Shown one piece after another: positions 12,739 through 13,727 of a stretch of DNA of 13,727 nt (the first letter of the stretch is position 1; each line of letters starts with the position of its first letter). The stretch comes from Legionella genomosp. 1. GTDB taxonomy: Bacteria; Pseudomonadota; Gammaproteobacteria; Legionellales; Legionellaceae. Made by a program: the position numbers and the translations under genes. The notes under the pieces were generated by a model. It had not been told where the DNA came from. It saw only the letters and a list, made by a program, of their open reading frames with translations, and ran no database searches. Location: positions 1 to 13,727 of the forward strand of contig CAMDMN010000031.1 in the NCBI GenBank assembly GCA_945901965.1, in the 5' to 3' direction.

Positions 12739-13727
12739 CAGGCAAATACCTCTTTTGCTTTACTAAGTGCTCTAATACAAATATCTATTTCTTCGACAGT
12801 ATTATAAAATGATAATGAAATCCTATTGGTGCCAGTAACTTCATAAAAATCCATTAATGGCATTGCACAGTGGTGCCCGCTACGAATAGCAATCCCCTCA
12901 CTATCAAGAATAGTACCTATATCATGTGAATGAATATTTCCATGCACAAAGGAAATAATTGGCACTTTATCTTTTACAGTTCCTATAAGATTAAAGCCCT
13001 TGATAGAATTTATTGCATTAGTTGCATACTCAAGTAAATATTGTTCATATGCAAAAATAGCGTCCATATCAAGTGTTGCTAAATAATTTAAAGTGGCATT
13101 TAAACCAATAACCCCTGCAATATTTGGTGTTCCTGCTTCAAATTTAAAGGGAAGTGGTGCATATTCAGTAGTTTCAAAACTAACAGATGTAATCATCTCA
13201 CCACCACCTTGGTAAGGTGGCATATCATCTAATAAATTTTCCTTGCCCCACAAAATGCCAATACCTGTAGGTCCATACATTTTATGACTTGAAAACGCAT
13301 AAAAATCACAGCCTAAATCTTGAACATCAATCGGCAAATGAGCTGAAGATTGTGCCCCATCTAATAACACTAAAGCACCATGAGCATGTGCCATTTCAAT
13401 CATTTGTTTAACAGGATTAATAGTACCAAGCGCATTAGATGCATAACTTAAAGCCACAAATTTAGGATTTCTTTCTAATAATTTTTCATATTCATCAAGT
13501 AAAACTTCACCTTTTAAAGAAATAGGAGCTACTTTTAGTTTAGCTCCTGTCTTCTTACACATAAGCTGCCAAGGAACAATATTAGAATGATGTTCCATAT
13601 AGGTAATTAGAATTTCTTCGTCAGGTTCAATGCGTGGAGCTACAAAACATTGAGCTACTAAATTAATTGCTTCTGTAGTACCACGCACAAAGATACACTC
13701 ATGCGCATATTTTGCATTAATAAAACG
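12738..13727 (-). CDS. sufS: Cysteine desulfurase SufS, 5' end outside window
   Basis: This PLP-dependent class V aminotransferase-fold enzyme takes sulfur from cysteine for Fe-S assembly. The frame is open to the right edge: residues RFINAKYAHECIF precede the internal GTG at 13688, and this matches the family, so that GTG is not the start and about 75-80 N-terminal residues are missing. Seen are RGTTEAINLV, MEHHSN (substrate/PLP histidine), LLDGAQSSAH (PLP Asp), SSHKMYGPTG with the PLP lysine at about residue 149 of the visible part, and RSGHHCAMP with the catalytic cysteine at about 287. It is the first visible gene of the suf-epmA unit; sufB, sufC and sufD may lie beyond the edge. Confidence 0.95.
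   Translation of the reverse strand, partial: RFINAKYAHECIFVRGTTEAINLVAQCFVAPRIEPDEEILITYMEHHSNIVPWQLMCKKTGAKLKVAPISLKGEVLLDEYEKLLERNPKFVALSYASNALGTINPVKQMIEMAHAHGALVLLDGAQSSAHLPIDVQDLGCDFYAFSSHKMYGPTGIGILWGKENLLDDMPPYQGGGEMITSVSFETTEYAPLPFKFEAGTPNIAGVIGLNATLNYLATLDMDAIFAYEQYLLEYATNAINSIKGFNLIGTVKDKVPIISFVHGNIHSHDIGTILDSEGIAIRSGHHCAMPLMDFYEVTGTNRISLSFYNTVEEIDICIRALSKAKEVFA

Overview
The window is AT-rich bacterial DNA. Its housekeeping genes point to a gammaproteobacterium, and the combination of EpmA, a SufS-SufU-SufT set and many palindromic intergenic repeats fits a host-associated member of the Legionellales/Coxiellaceae area. That placement is inference; no taxonomic marker such as rRNA is present.

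The left half (1 to about 6700) is a secondary-metabolite island that reads as a graspetide (omega-ester peptide, microviridin-type RiPP) cluster. Reading leftward on the minus strand it holds: two tandem precursor peptide genes (5752-5585 and 5388-5212), an MvdD-like ATP-grasp ester ligase (5127-4021), a translationally coupled exported HEAT-repeat protein (4024-2951), a third precursor (2838-2671), a CvaA/HlyD-type membrane fusion protein (2304-1285) and a peptidase-containing C39 ABC transporter (1288 to beyond the left edge). The three precursors share a double-glycine leader but have diverged cores. The cores keep one ungapped pattern, C-x2-[S/T]-x3-T-G-x4-D-x3-D, which supplies two hydroxyl donors and two carboxylates, as an ester-forming ATP-grasp enzyme would need. 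Each precursor gene sits in its own duplicated cassette: a promoter-like upstream block with an inverted repeat, a strong GGAG ribosome site, and a perfect or G-U-paired hairpin just after the stop codon. A divergent XRE/S24-type repressor gene (6022-6699) is the likely regulator.

The middle (6700-9770) holds a VUT/YhhQ-like membrane protein with an unusual C-terminal soluble extension, a possible 28-residue hydrophobic peptide gene just upstream of it, a stand-alone peptide deformylase and an SPFH/band-7 membrane protein. Palindromic repeat elements lie on both sides of this block: a nested pair at 2362-2584 and a symmetrically amplified copy at 8753-8950.

The right part (9770-13727) has a six-helix membrane protein of unknown function on the plus strand. 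Convergent to it on the minus strand is a tightly packed operon sufS (cut by the right edge), sufU, sufT and epmA, linking Fe-S cluster assembly to EF-P lysylation.
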